A stretch of DNA of 64,000 nucleotides from JAODBQ01 sp047602055 (GTDB taxonomy: Bacteria; Actinomycetota; Acidimicrobiia; Acidimicrobiales; Ilumatobacteraceae), in the NCBI GenBank assembly GCA_047602055.1, contig JASGIG010000001.1:1798001-1862000 (forward strand). Reading direction: 5' to 3'. The position numbers and the translations under genes were made by a program. Below, in pieces: positions 25,177 through 36,402 of the stretch (position 1 is the first letter of the stretch; every line of letters starts with the position of its first letter). Below the pieces are notes generated by a model. That model was not told the origin of the DNA, ran no database searches, and saw nothing but the letters and a program-made list of their open reading frames with translations.

Positions 25177-25471
25177 CTGGTCGCTCGTTGAGCCCTTCGT
25201 TGAACGCCCGGTACATCTCGTAGATCGACTTGCACGCCTCGCACAGTGGCAGCTGCTTCGGGTCGCGCGACGGGATCCAGACGTGGCCGCACAGCGCCTC
25301 CAGCGGCGTGCCGTAGATGCGGGCCTCGAGCACCTTGGCCGCGGCGTTCTCGCCCGGCTCGGTCTTGACGATGTGCGCGGCGACCGGTTCGCCGGTCTGC
25401 GGGACCCGTTCGGTCTCCTCGACGACGTCGACCTGCGCGCCGGTGAGCGGGGCGGCCGTTGACGCGTTCAC
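25169..25471 (-). CDS. DUF3039 protein
   Basis: 100 aa. The DUF3039 pattern is clear: ALCGHVWIPSRDPKQLPLCE followed by ACKSIYEMY, with two cysteine pairs (LCGxxW and CEAC) that probably hold zinc. The family is widespread in actinobacteria; function unknown. Precedes and overlaps the Nudix gene. Confidence 0.88.
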   Translation of the reverse strand: MNASTAAPLTGAQVDVVEETERVPQTGEPVAAHIVKTEPGENAAAKVLEARIYGTPLEALCGHVWIPSRDPKQLPLCEACKSIYEMYRAFNEGLNERPDE

Positions 25472-25511
25472 GCCTCCCAGTCAACCACGGGCACGTCCTA
25501 GGATGTGGGCG

Positions 25512-25742
25512 ATGCCGCTCTACGAGTTCCGCTGCCGCACCTGTGACACCACCTTCGAGCTGCGCCGGCCGATGAGCGAGGCCGGCGACCCGGCGACGTG
25601 CCCGGACGGCCACGACGGCGCGGTGCGCTTGCTGTCGGTGTTCGCCACCGCTGGTGCGTCGACGGGTGGTTCGCCGAGCACTGCCCCGGCACCGCGCCCG
25701 TCGGGTGGCGGGTGCTGCGGTGGCGGCTGCGGCTGCGGCTGA
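25512..25742 (+). CDS. FmdB-type zinc-ribbon protein, Cys/Gly-rich tail
   Basis: 76 aa. MPLYEFRCRTCDTTFELRRP with a CxxC knuckle, then CPDGHDGAVRLLSVF, matches the FmdB putative regulatory zinc-ribbon family. The C-terminus is a short Cys/Gly-rich tail (GGGCCGGGCGCG), which could bind metal. ATG 25512. The family is named after a formamidase/methanogen regulator, but for most members the role is unknown. An ~80-bp repeat begins 6 bp after the stop. Confidence 0.85.
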   Translation: MPLYEFRCRTCDTTFELRRPMSEAGDPATCPDGHDGAVRLLSVFATAGASTGGSPSTAPAPRPSGGGCCGGGCGCG

Positions 25743-25748
25743 ATCGTT

Positions 25749-25826
25749 CGTGCTCCAGTCGCCGCAGAGCGGGCTCCTTGCGCCTGCCGTGCTCGCCGCC
25801 CCCGCTGCGCTTTGGCGCTCGCCGCG
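25749..25826 (+). repeat. ~80-bp stop-codon-associated repeat, copy 4
   Basis: CGTGCTCCAGTCGCCGCAG to GCGCTTTGGCGCTCGCCGCG, 6 bp after the stop of the FmdB-type gene. Orientation relative to the gene is the same as copies 1 and 3. Confidence 0.8.
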
Positions 25827-25874
25827 CCTGGGATCGGTGGTGGCCCTGGCCCGCCGGGCGCCACCCACTGATCG

Positions 25875-26501
25875 TCATCGGCTGATCGTCACCAGCTCGG
25901 CGGTGAGGTTGGCGCGGGCTCGCCGTTCGCGGTCGGTGTGCATCGTCGCGGTGGCGTAGATCGCCTTGCGGTCGAGGAAGCCGCGCAGCACCGCGGCGCG
26001 GCCGGTTCGCCAGCCGTCGTCGTCGACGTGGGCGTACTCGGCACGGACACCGGTGACGTAGGCCTGGTACTCGGCCGGTGACGAGCCGAGGATCGCCAGA
26101 TCGGCGTCGAACAGCACGGCGGCGTCGAGTTCCACGGCGGCACGCGCCGGATCGTGGAGCCGTGTGCCCTCGATCAGCTCGGCACAGCGGGTCAGGCGAT
26201 CATCCGTCCAGCCGAGCGGGGCGAGCGCGTCGCGCGCCAGCGCGGCGCTGTCGGCCTCGTTCGTCGCCGAGCGCGGGTCGTAGATCGCGTCGTGGAACAG
26301 CGCCGCGGCGCGGACGAGCGATGCGTCGAGGCCGGCGGTGAGCAGCTCGTCGACGTGGCGCAGCACCCACATCACGTGCACCGCGGTGTGGTAGCGGCGA
26401 TGCGGCTCGCGGTGGCGCGCGAGCAGGTCGTCGACGGCGGCATCGTCGGTGCCCCCGAGATCGCGCCAGCAGCGGCGCAGTGCGGCCTCGGGCGAACTCA
26501 C
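25875..26501 (-). CDS. HD-superfamily metal-dependent phosphohydrolase
   Basis: 208 aa from GTG 26501 (VSSPEAALRRCWRDLGG). Metal-binding HD motifs: RRYHTAVHV, RAAALFHDAIYDP (the HD pair), and a distal LFDADLAILG. The arrangement matches the predicted HD phosphohydrolase group often annotated N-methyl-D-aspartate receptor NMDAR2C-like. Substrate unknown. Divergent from the DUF4031 gene with a 31-bp gap. Confidence 0.85.
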   Translation of the reverse strand: MSSPEAALRRCWRDLGGTDDAAVDDLLARHREPHRRYHTAVHVMWVLRHVDELLTAGLDASLVRAAALFHDAIYDPRSATNEADSAALARDALAPLGWTDDRLTRCAELIEGTRLHDPARAAVELDAAVLFDADLAILGSSPAEYQAYVTGVRAEYAHVDDDGWRTGRAAVLRGFLDRKAIYATATMHTDRERRARANLTAELVTISR

Positions 26502-26532
26502 GACGTTGGAGCGTAGGAGCGATGATGGGCGG

Positions 26533-26808
26533 GTGACCGTGCTGATCGACGAACCGCTGTGGTGGTTCCGTGGGCGGCGGTGGTCGCACATGGTGAGCGA
26601 CACGTCGATCGAGGAGCTGCAGGACTTCGCCGACGGCGTCGGCATCCCTCGTCGCGGCTTCCAGGGCGACCACTACGACGTGCCCGAGGAGTACTACGAC
26701 GACATGGTCGCTGCCGGCGCCCAGCCGACACCGAGCCGCGAGCTGCTGCAGCGCCTGAAGGCCGCCGGCCTGCGCCTGTCGCCGGAGCAGCGGCGGGCCC
26801 GTCGCTGA
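26533..26808 (+). CDS. DUF4031 protein
   Basis: 91 aa from GTG 26533. VLIDEPLWWFRGRRWSHMVS and HYDVPEEYYDDMVAAGAQPT are the conserved core of DUF4031, a small actinobacterial/proteobacterial family of unknown function. No transmembrane segment or cysteine. Confidence 0.85.
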   Translation: MTVLIDEPLWWFRGRRWSHMVSDTSIEELQDFADGVGIPRRGFQGDHYDVPEEYYDDMVAAGAQPTPSRELLQRLKAAGLRLSPEQRRARR

Positions 26809-26852
26809 CGCCCCGTGCCCCGGGCCAGGTGACGACCGCCCGCCCGAACCGG

Positions 26853-27317
26853 TCACGGGATCCACGGCCAACGCGGGGGCTCGCCGAACAGCTCTCGCGG
26901 GCAGTGGATGCCCACCGGGCCGACGACGAACCACTCCAGCAGCTCGATGCCGCGGTCGGCGGCGATGTCGCTGGCCTCCAGCCAGCGGTCGATGTCGGCG
27001 TCGTCGAGATCCGCGGGATCGACGTCGATCGGGACGGTGGGCCGGACGCTGGCGACGACCAGGCCGGTGCCCTCGCCAGATGCCGCGGCCTCGGCGAGCA
27101 GGTGGACGACGTCGATCAGCGCGTCGGCGCGCTCGGTGCCCTCGACGACGTAGAGCGCACTGGCCCGGCCGTCGTCGTCGACGACGAACGCGAGGGTCTC
27201 GGCCCGTGGCGGCCGGGTCATCGCCAGCGCGATGACCTCCAGCGCGTCGGTGGCCGAGCGGACCGGTGGGGATGGCGGATGGGACCGGTGCAACGAGTGC
27301 CGGCGGGTGCAGGACAT
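26853..27317 (-). CDS. Conserved hypothetical protein
   Basis: 154 aa from ATG 27317. After a variable start it reads TDALEVIALAMTRPPRAETL, VVASVRPTVPIDVDPADLDD, and ends with LLEWFVVGPVGIHCPRELFG. I recall similar sequences among actinobacterial hypotheticals, but know no function. The regular strand-helix look (AFVVDDDGRASALYVVEG) suggests a globular alpha/beta protein, perhaps JAB/RadC-like; that is a guess. Confidence 0.7.
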   Translation of the reverse strand: MSCTRRHSLHRSHPPSPPVRSATDALEVIALAMTRPPRAETLAFVVDDDGRASALYVVEGTERADALIDVVHLLAEAAASGEGTGLVVASVRPTVPIDVDPADLDDADIDRWLEASDIAADRGIELLEWFVVGPVGIHCPRELFGEPPRWPWIP

Positions 27318-27444
27318 GGGACGGACCTCCCTCGGCGCTGGGCGCCGTGGACGACGGATTGCCGGGGGAAGGCCGAACGAGGGGCACGGTACCGAAGGGG
27401 TCTCACACAGTCCGCCGGATGGCGAACGGAATAGCGTTCGGGAG

Positions 27445-27804
27445 ATGGCGACCGAACCGGTGACGATCTTCCACAACCCGCGGTGCAGCACGTCGAACCA
27501 TGCGGTGGGCACCGCTGACGAGCTCGGTGTCAGCCACGACACGGTGCTGTACCTGAAGACCCCGCCCGACGAGGCCGCGCTGCGCGGCGTCATCGCCAAG
27601 CTGGAGGATCCGGTGACCGACCTCGTCCGCCGAGACGCCACGTGGGACAAGCTCGGGCTCGCCGATGCCGACGCGGCGACGGAGGACCAGGTCGTCGCCC
27701 TGCTCGTCGCCCACCCCGAGCTGATGCAGCGCCCGATCGTCGTCAAGGGGGACCGGGCGATCATCGGCCGCCCCAAGGAGCGGGTGCGCGAACTGCTCGC
27801 CTAG
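27445..27804 (+). CDS. ArsC/Spx-family arsenate reductase-like protein
   Basis: 119 aa thioredoxin-fold protein. IFHNPRCSTSNHAV has the active-site Cys of the ArsC family; LMQRPIVVKGDRAIIGRPKE carries the conserved substrate-binding Arg and closing motif. Reduces arsenate with glutaredoxin in classical members; YfgD/Spx relatives have other roles. No ars operon is nearby, so the substrate is uncertain. The ends of this gene and the GlsB gene overlap by 4 bp (convergent). Confidence 0.88.
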   Translation: MATEPVTIFHNPRCSTSNHAVGTADELGVSHDTVLYLKTPPDEAALRGVIAKLEDPVTDLVRRDATWDKLGLADADAATEDQVVALLVAHPELMQRPIVVKGDRAIIGRPKERVRELLA

Positions 27805-28067
27805 CGCCGCACGGAGCGGCCGCGCCCGCGGATCGCCCCGAGCACGAGCAGCAGCAGGATCGCCCCGAGCGCGGCGACGAGGATCGAGCGGATGTCGAAC
27901 TCGTTGACGCCCTGGTGCCCGGCCCACTGCATCAGCGCCCCGCCGATCAGCGCGCCGAGCACGCCGACGGCGACCGTGTAGAGGCAGCCGCTGCGGTCGT
28001 CCCTGACGATCCAGCGGGCCAGGAGCCCGGCGATCAGCCCGACGAAGATCCACGACAGGATGCTCAC
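27801..28067 (-). CDS. GlsB/YeaQ/YmgE-family stress-response membrane protein
   Basis: 88 aa from GTG 28067 (VSILSWIFVGLIAGLLARWI). Three hydrophobic helices with the family glycine patterns (LSWIFVGLIAGLLA; VGVLGALIGGALM; ILLLLVLGAI). Formerly called transglycosylase-associated protein; no enzymatic activity is implied. Basic C-terminus RGRGRSVRR. Confidence 0.88.
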   Translation of the reverse strand: MSILSWIFVGLIAGLLARWIVRDDRSGCLYTVAVGVLGALIGGALMQWAGHQGVNEFDIRSILVAALGAILLLLVLGAIRGRGRSVRR

Positions 28068-28109
28068 GCCCCGCCACGGTAGTGGGTCGACTCGCTTACG
28101 GTGATCGTC

Positions 28110-28469
28110 ATGACCGCTCGTGTGGACGCGGTGTGCATCGCCGCTCTCGAACCCGGCCGTCTCGCCGACTTCTGGGCGGAAGCCCTTCGCGGGCGGATCG
28201 ACGATCCGTCGGCCGCCGAGATCGATCTCGTGCCGCTCGACGGCACGGTGTGCAGGGTGCGGATCGTGCCCACCGACGTGCCGAAGGCGGCCCGCAACCG
28301 GCACCACCTCGATCTGACGACGAGCGACCTCGACGATCAGGTGCACACCATCGGGCGGCTGATGGTGATCGGAGCCCGGCCGGCCGATGCCGGCCAGCGT
28401 GGCGACGAGGGCCACATCGTCCTCGCCGATCCGGAGGGCAACGAGTTCCGCCTGCGCCGTGCCCCGTAG
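28110..28469 (+). CDS. VOC/glyoxalase-like protein
   Basis: 119 aa from ATG 28110; GTG 28101 is an alternative. The pattern CIAALEPGRLADFWAEAL, then HHLDLTTSDLDD, and HIVLADPEGNEFRLRR at the end is that of glyoxalase_6-type VOC proteins common in actinobacteria. Metal ligands (His, Glu) are partly present. Function unknown. Confidence 0.82.
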   Translation: MTARVDAVCIAALEPGRLADFWAEALRGRIDDPSAAEIDLVPLDGTVCRVRIVPTDVPKAARNRHHLDLTTSDLDDQVHTIGRLMVIGARPADAGQRGDEGHIVLADPEGNEFRLRRAP

Positions 28470-28549
28470 GGGGACCAGCGGCGCGCGACGGGCTCCCAGG
28501 TCTGAACGACCGGGGCGGGAGCTCGCCGCCGTGCGTACAGTCGGGTCAC

Positions 28550-30595
<2,046 letters not shown>

Positions 30596-30597
30596 GC

Positions 30598-32391
30598 ATG
30601 TGGGCCGCCAGCGCACTCAGCGACGAGGATCGACTCGACCGCGCCGAGACGGCCGCGGTGCTGCGCCGCTCGGTCGAGTTCGCCAAGCCGTTCCGGCGCA
30701 CGGTCTGGGCGGCGCTCGGCTACATCTCGGCGGTCACGCTGTGCGCCGTCGCCGGGCCGCTGCTGGTACGCATCGCCACCGACCACGGCCTCGGCGACCG
30801 CAACGGCACCACGCTGAACGTCGTCATCGGCGTCTACGTCGCCGTCGTCGCCGCCAACTACGTCCTCAGCCGCCAGCAGTACCTCGCCGTCAACATCGCC
30901 GGCGAGGGCTTCCTGCGCGAGCTGCGCCTCAGGGTGTTCGACCGCCTGCAGGCGCAGTCGATGGCGTTCTACGACCGCAACAAGGCCGGCGTCCTCGTCT
31001 CCCGGATGACCGCCGACATCGAGAGCATGGGCGAGCTGATCCAGTGGGGCCTGCTGCAGTTCGTCAGCGCCGCGCTGTTGGTCGTCATCACGATCCTGGT
31101 GATGCTGGTGATCAGCTGGCAGCTGACGCTCGCCGTGCTCGTCGTCGTGCCGATGCTCGCCGTCGCCTCCGTGCGCTTCCAGCGCAAGAGCAACGTCGCC
31201 TACCTCGACGTGCGCGAGAAGGTCGGCCAGAACCTCGGCACGCTGCAGGAGGGCATCGCCGGCGTGCGGGTGATCCAGGCCTACCACCGCCAGCAGGAGC
31301 AGACCCGGCGCTTCCACGAGACGAACCACGCGCTGTACCGCAGCAACCTGCACACCGTGAAGATCAGCACCGTCTACTTCGGGCTGGTCGAGGCCACCGG
31401 CGTGCTCGCGCTGGCGATCGTCGTCGGCTTCGGCGGGTGGATGGTGCACCTCGACGCGGTCACCGTCGGCACGGTCACCGCGTTCGTGCTGTGGCTGGCC
31501 AACCTGTTCGACCCGGTGCAGCAGCTCAGCCAGCTGTACAACACGGTGCAGAGCGCGGCGGCCGCGCTGCACAAGCTGTACGACCTGGTCGACAGCGTGC
31601 CCGACGTCGCCGAGCACCCGCACCCGGTGGCGCTGCCGGCCGCAGGCACGCTCGTCGCCCACGACGTGACGTTCGCCTACGACGGCACCGACCGGCCGGC
31701 GCTCAGCCACCTCTCGCTGGCGATCCCGCACGGCGAGCGCCTCGCCCTGGTCGGCCCGACCGGTGCCGGCAAGAGCACCGTCGCCAAGCTGCTCGCCCGC
31801 CTGTACGACCCGGGCAGCGGCTACGTCTCCTATGCCGACGTCGACCTGCGGCTGGCCTCGCTGGCGTCGCTGCGCGAGCGGGTGGTGGTCGTGCCGCAGG
31901 AGGGCTTCCTGTTCGGCGGGACGATCCGCGACAACATCCGCGTCGCCCGCTCGAGCGCGACCGACGACGAGGTCACTGCCGCGCTGGCGTCGATCGGCGT
32001 GCTCGACCGCTTCGCCGAGCTGCCCGACGGCCTCGACACCGAGGTCCGAGAGCGCGGCTCACGGCTGTCGGCGGGGGAGCGTCAGCTCGTCTCGCTGGCC
32101 CGGGCGGCGCTCGTCGACCCGTCGGTGCTGGTGCTCGACGAGGCCACCAGCAACCTCGACCCGGGCACCGAGGCGGTGGTCGAGCAGGCGCTGGAGCGGC
32201 TGATGGAGGGCCGCACGGTGATCGTCGTCGCCCACCGCCTGTCGACGGTGCGCCGCGCCGACCGCATCGCCGTCGTCGACCACGCCCGCCTCGCCGAGCT
32301 CGGCACCCACGACGAGCTGATCGCCCTCGGCGGTCGCTACGCCGCCCTGGTCGACGCCTGGTCGCGCAGCCAGCCGCACGGCCCGGCTTGA
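30598..32391 (+). CDS. Heterodimeric ABC exporter subunit 2 (membrane + catalytic ATPase)
   Basis: 597 aa from ATG 30598; TTG 30592 overlapping the upstream stop is possible. Six-helix membrane domain, then Walker A GPTGAGKST, Q-loop VPQEGFLFGGTIRDNI, signature RLSAGERQLVSLARA, Walker B VLVLDEATSNLD with the catalytic Glu, and H-loop VVAHRLST. Together with the upstream gene it forms a two-subunit exporter; the tight spacing supports co-expression. Confidence 0.95.
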   Translation: MWAASALSDEDRLDRAETAAVLRRSVEFAKPFRRTVWAALGYISAVTLCAVAGPLLVRIATDHGLGDRNGTTLNVVIGVYVAVVAANYVLSRQQYLAVNIAGEGFLRELRLRVFDRLQAQSMAFYDRNKAGVLVSRMTADIESMGELIQWGLLQFVSAALLVVITILVMLVISWQLTLAVLVVVPMLAVASVRFQRKSNVAYLDVREKVGQNLGTLQEGIAGVRVIQAYHRQQEQTRRFHETNHALYRSNLHTVKISTVYFGLVEATGVLALAIVVGFGGWMVHLDAVTVGTVTAFVLWLANLFDPVQQLSQLYNTVQSAAAALHKLYDLVDSVPDVAEHPHPVALPAAGTLVAHDVTFAYDGTDRPALSHLSLAIPHGERLALVGPTGAGKSTVAKLLARLYDPGSGYVSYADVDLRLASLASLRERVVVVPQEGFLFGGTIRDNIRVARSSATDDEVTAALASIGVLDRFAELPDGLDTEVRERGSRLSAGERQLVSLARAALVDPSVLVLDEATSNLDPGTEAVVEQALERLMEGRTVIVVAHRLSTVRRADRIAVVDHARLAELGTHDELIALGGRYAALVDAWSRSQPHGPA

Positions 32392-32429
32392 CCCGCCGCC
32401 CAGATCCGAGCGGCGTTGCCGAGTGGTGC

Positions 32430-32849
32430 TCAGGCGGGGAGCGCGCCGAGTTGCTGCAGCAGGCTCAGCGCGTCGGGCATGACGTCGTATTCGACGATCT
32501 GCCCGTCCTCGAGCGTGCACAGGCTGATCGCCTTGGCCGAGAAGGTGCGTCCGGTCGCGGGCACGAAGAAGTCACCGGTGTGCACGCCGGACAAGGTCCA
32601 GTAGGCGACGACTCGGTCGCCCTCGGCGATCATGTCGTCGACCTCGACGGCGCGATCGGAGACACCGTCGTGCACCCATCGGACCTCTTGAACGAAGCCG
32701 GGACGTCCTGGTACCCAGCCCGACGCGGCGGCGGTGTGATTGAAGACGTCGGCCGCGACCAGCTCGTCCATCAGGTCGAGGCGACCGTTCGCGACGACCT
32801 CCTCGAAGAACTGGCGGACCACTCGCTTGTTGGCTTCGGTGTCGTCCAT
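32430..32849 (-). CDS. SnoaL-like / ester-cyclase family protein
   Basis: 139 aa from ATG 32849 (MDDTEANKRVVRQFFEEVVA). The NTF2-like pattern with FNHTAAASGWVPGRPGFVQE, MIAEGDRVVAYWTLSGVHTG and the closing EYDVMPDALSLLQQLG is that of SnoaL-type polyketide cyclases and their many non-cyclase relatives. Divergent from the LuxR-type regulator; the 115-bp gap holds a GGTCCGGACC dyad (32899-32908). Possibly the target of that regulator. Confidence 0.88.
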   Translation of the reverse strand: MDDTEANKRVVRQFFEEVVANGRLDLMDELVAADVFNHTAAASGWVPGRPGFVQEVRWVHDGVSDRAVEVDDMIAEGDRVVAYWTLSGVHTGDFFVPATGRTFSAKAISLCTLEDGQIVEYDVMPDALSLLQQLGALPA

Positions 32850-32964
32850 GTGCTTCCCCCCGGGTCGCGTTCGTGGTGTGCGAACGACCATACGAACCGG
32901 TCCGGACCAGCGATACCGATGATTTCACTAGTCTGACCCGAGGTCGCGAACGGGGGCTGGCGGC

Positions 32965-35297
32965 ATGACGGGAGCACACGAGGGTGCCGTCGGGTTGGCG
33001 GGCTTGACCGATCAGGAGCGTCGGGTCGCGGTGGCGGTCGGCTCGGGAGCCTCGAACAAGGCGGCGGCACGGGAGCTCACGGTCAGCGTGAAGACCGTCG
33101 AGTTCCATCTGCGCAACATCTACCGCAAGCTGGATCTCCAGAGCCGCGCGGCGCTGGCCCACCTCGTCGGGAGGGCCGCATCAGGTGAGCAGGCGCTCGG
33201 GTCGCCGGGGAACCTGCCGCACCGCTCGGCGTCGTTGATCGGCCGGGACGACGACGTCGCGGCCGTCGTGGCGCTGCTCGGCACGACCCGGTTGGTCACC
33301 TTGACCGGGACGGGGGGCGTCGGCAAGACCAGCCTCGCGATCGAGAGTGCGCACGCCGCCGAGCTCGACTTCGCTGACGGCGCGTGGCTCGTCGAGCTCG
33401 GGTCGTTGAGTGCCGGTTCCGACGTGTGCGCGCTGGCCAGGAGCGCGTTGGGTTTGCACGAACGAACGCAGGATCCGACGCCCATCACGGTCGCCGCAGC
33501 GCTCGCGCTGCAACACCGCTTGATCGTGCTCGACAACTGTGAGCACGTCATCGAGTCCGCTGCCGAGTTGGCGTCCGCGATCACACGCTTCGCGCCGCGC
33601 ACCGTGGTGTTGGCGACGAGCCGCGAGCGACTCGACGTCGACGGCGAACACGTCGTCGTGGTGGCACCGATGGAGCTCGAAGCGCACGACGGTCGTTCTG
33701 GCGCGGTGCGTCTGTTCGTGGAGCGAGCCGCAGCGCTCGCCGGATCGTTCGACCCGGATGCTGACGACGAACGGGTCATCGACGAGATCTGCCGCCGCCT
33801 CGACGGGCTGCCGCTCGGGATCGAAGCTCGCCGCAGCGCGCACCGTCGGGCTCACCGTCGCCGAGATCCGCGACCGGTTGACCGACCGCTTCCGTCTGTT
33901 GAGTCGCAGCCGAGCACCCGAGCAACGACACCGCAGCCTGCTGGCCACCATCCAGTGGTCCTACGAGCTGCTCGGCCCACGTGAACGAGCGACGTTCGAG
34001 TCGCTGTCGGTGTTCGCCGGAGACTTCGATCTCGCCAGCGCCGTCGCCGTGTGCGATCCCCGCTGGCAAGCGGCAGACATCGAAGACGACATGACTGCGC
34101 TCGTCGAACGTTCGCTGCTCGTCGCCAGACCAGGCAGCGTCGCGCGGCGGTTCCAGTTCCTCGAGACCATCCGCGAGCTCGCAACACTGCGCCTTGACGA
34201 ACGCGGTGATCGGCCCGTCGTCGAACGGCGGCACCTCGCCCGATTCGTCGACCTCGCCCACGCCGCGAACCTCGCGCTGCGCACCGCCGACGAGCCGGCA
34301 GCCCACGCCGCGATCCTCGCCGACTGGCACAACATCCGCACCGCCGTCCGGACCGCCTGCGACGCCGACGACGGCGCGGCCGCCTGCGCGATCGTCAACG
34401 ACGTCCTGTTCTGGTCGGTGACCCGACTGCGCTCCGAACCGGGCGAGTGGTGCCACCAGGCCCGCTGCCTCCCGTCGGCAGCGGCGCTCACCAGCCGCGT
34501 CGCCATGACCGCCGGCGCCGCGTACTACGCGTACATGGCGGGTGACCTCGCCTCGGCGCGAGCACTGTTGGCGACCGCCCGCGAGGAAGAGGCGCGCCTC
34601 GGCCCGATGGACGAACCGATCGTGCCCGAGGTCCAGTCCTTCCTCGTCACCGACGGCGCCTCCGCCGTCGAGGCCAGCCACGAAGCTCCAGGCCCGCGCT
34701 CGACAGATCGGCGTCCCGTTCTTCCAAGTGCTCGGACTCGTCCACGAAGCGATCGCTCGTGCGCACTTCTTCGTGGCGACCGGGCAGCTCGATCCGACAC
34801 GTCGCGACGACGAGATCCGGATCATCCGGCACGCGTACGAGCAAGCCAGCGAGCTGGGGAACCCCAACCTGCTCGGAGCCGGAGCGATGGCGCTCGGCAG
34901 AGCGCTCTGCACCGTCGATCTCGACGCCGCACAGCCGTACCTCGAACAGGCCGCGGCGGTCACGGCGCCACTCGGTCTGGCGCTGCTCAGCGGGCAGTGC
35001 AGCTGCGCCCTCGCCGAACTGCACACACGCGCCAACCGGCCGACCGATGCGCTCGTCGTGCTCGGCGCCGCGCTTCGGCTGCACCTGAGCGCCGGCGACA
35101 TCGCCGACGTCATCATCGACCTCTCCTCCTGCGTCGCGCCGCTCCGCCAAGTCGGCCAATCGGCGCTCGCCGACGCGGTGGCGGACGCCATCGGCAGGAC
35201 CGGTCCCGAACGAGGCTCGACGCCGCGGAGGATCTCAGTGATCACCTCGACCGTCCTCGCTCACATCGAGCTGATCGCGCCGCCGGACGGGAGCTGA
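32965..35297 (+). CDS. LuxR-HTH / NB-ARC ATPase regulator (two frameshifts)
   Basis: About 777 aa when joined. N-terminal LuxR helix-turn-helix (TDQERRVAVAVGSGASNKAA, then SVKTVEFHLRNIYRKLDLQS), then an AAA/NB-ARC domain with Walker A GTGGVGKTS, Walker B RLIVLDNCEH and ATSRERLDVDGEHVV, then a helical repeat region. The frame changes at about 33824 (GATCGAAGCTCGCC) and about 34683 (CACGAAGCTCCAG); in both, deleting one A restores GAGCTC and a sensible protein (GIELAAARTVGLT and EASHELQARARQIG). The 2333-nt span is 3n+2, matching two extra bases. An N-terminal HTH is unusual, since LAL regulators carry it at the C-terminus. Signal unknown. Confidence 0.85.
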
Positions 35298-35323
35298 ACC
35301 GTCCTCGTTCGACCTGCCTGGTG

Positions 35324-36121
35324 TCAGGCCGCGCGGCCGAAGACGAGCACGAACTCGAGGGTGCCGGTGTCGCCGGTCTCGGCGAAACCGTTCGACGGGT
35401 TGTCGATGCCGAAGTCGGCGAACGTGATCTCGGTGCTGCCGTTGACGCCGATGCGCCCGCTGCCCTGCTGCGCGGTGAGGTCGAACGTCACCGACTTGGT
35501 GACGCCGTGCAAGGTGAGATCGCCGGTGGCCTTCACGTCCAGCGTGGATCCCTCGGCGGGGATCGAGGCGAGGTCGATCGGCGAAGTCAGCTTGAAGGTG
35601 GCGGTCGGGAACTTGGAGACCTGCATGATCCGGCCGTTGAACTGGCTGTCGCGCTGGCTGCTGTCGCTACTGAACGTGGTCATGTCGATGGTCAACTCGG
35701 TGGCCGTGACCGTGGTGCCCTCGACGGTCAGCGAGCCGGTGATCCCGCTGGAGCGCCCGACCGCCTCGGTGTCGACGCCGCCGAGCGTCTCCTTGACGCG
35801 GTAGCCGACCGTCGAGTTGGAGTTGATCGTCCACGTTCCGGCGATGTTGTCGGCGGTGAGTGCCTCCCCGTCGCTCGGCACATCGCCAGCCGTGGTCGTG
35901 GCACCGCCGGCATCGTCGGAACTGGGGACCGTGGTGGTGACCACGGTGCCAGGGACCGTCGAGGCGGCGTCGTTCAGAGCCGTCTTCGTGTCACCCGTGT
36001 CGAAGTTCTTCTCCGCCTTGTTGAAGAACTTGATGTAGACGAAGATCCCGCCGTACACCAGAACGACCAGGGCGAGGATCACGCCGACCACCCAGACGGC
36101 GATCTTCTTGTTGCGACTCAT
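35324..36121 (-). CDS. YceI-family protein with membrane anchor
   Basis: 265 aa. An N-terminal transmembrane helix (about 8-30, IAVWVVGVILALVVLVYGGI) is followed by a Thr/Ser/Asp-rich linker (about 45-85) and a YceI lipocalin-like domain: AGTWTINSNSTVGYRVKETL, TIDMTTFSSDSSQRDSQFNG, KFPTATFKL and LTLHGVTKSVTFDL. YceI domains bind polyisoprenoids such as ubiquinone-8 or amide lipids. The anchor places the domain outside the membrane. Confidence 0.92.
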   Translation of the reverse strand: MSRNKKIAVWVVGVILALVVLVYGGIFVYIKFFNKAEKNFDTGDTKTALNDAASTVPGTVVTTTVPSSDDAGGATTTAGDVPSDGEALTADNIAGTWTINSNSTVGYRVKETLGGVDTEAVGRSSGITGSLTVEGTTVTATELTIDMTTFSSDSSQRDSQFNGRIMQVSKFPTATFKLTSPIDLASIPAEGSTLDVKATGDLTLHGVTKSVTFDLTAQQGSGRIGVNGSTEITFADFGIDNPSNGFAETGDTGTLEFVLVFGRAA

Positions 36122-36292
36122 GTGCGCTCCTACGGGTCAGGGGGCCGAGCGGTTCATCGATTGTTGCAGTCGCAACCGTTTCGGTTCGGCGCGATCGGTT
36201 CATTCACACGTGACTCTCACCTCGCGGCCGGCCGGCGACGCCGTTCGACATGACCGAGCCCCGCCTGATGTGGCACACGTGCATCGCCGTCG

Positions 36293-36372
36293 AGCCGTCG
36301 AGCCGTCGAGCCGTCGAGCCGTCGAGCCGTCGAGCCGTCGAGCCGTCGAGCCGTCGAGCCGTGGAGCCGTCG
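36293..36372. repeat. Ten tandem copies of an 8-bp unit (AGCCGTCG)
   Basis: AGCCGTCG repeated ten times (one copy AGCCGTGG), with a partial unit before it at 36286. It lies in the 281-bp gap between the YceI gene and the VOC gene. An 8-bp period does not preserve frame, so it is non-coding; copy number is expected to vary by slippage. The rest of that gap (36122-36285) shows only a TTGCAGTCGCAA dyad at about 36164. Confidence 0.9.
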
Positions 36373-36402
36373 ACCGAGCTGGCCGCCAACCACCGCGGCT
36401 GA

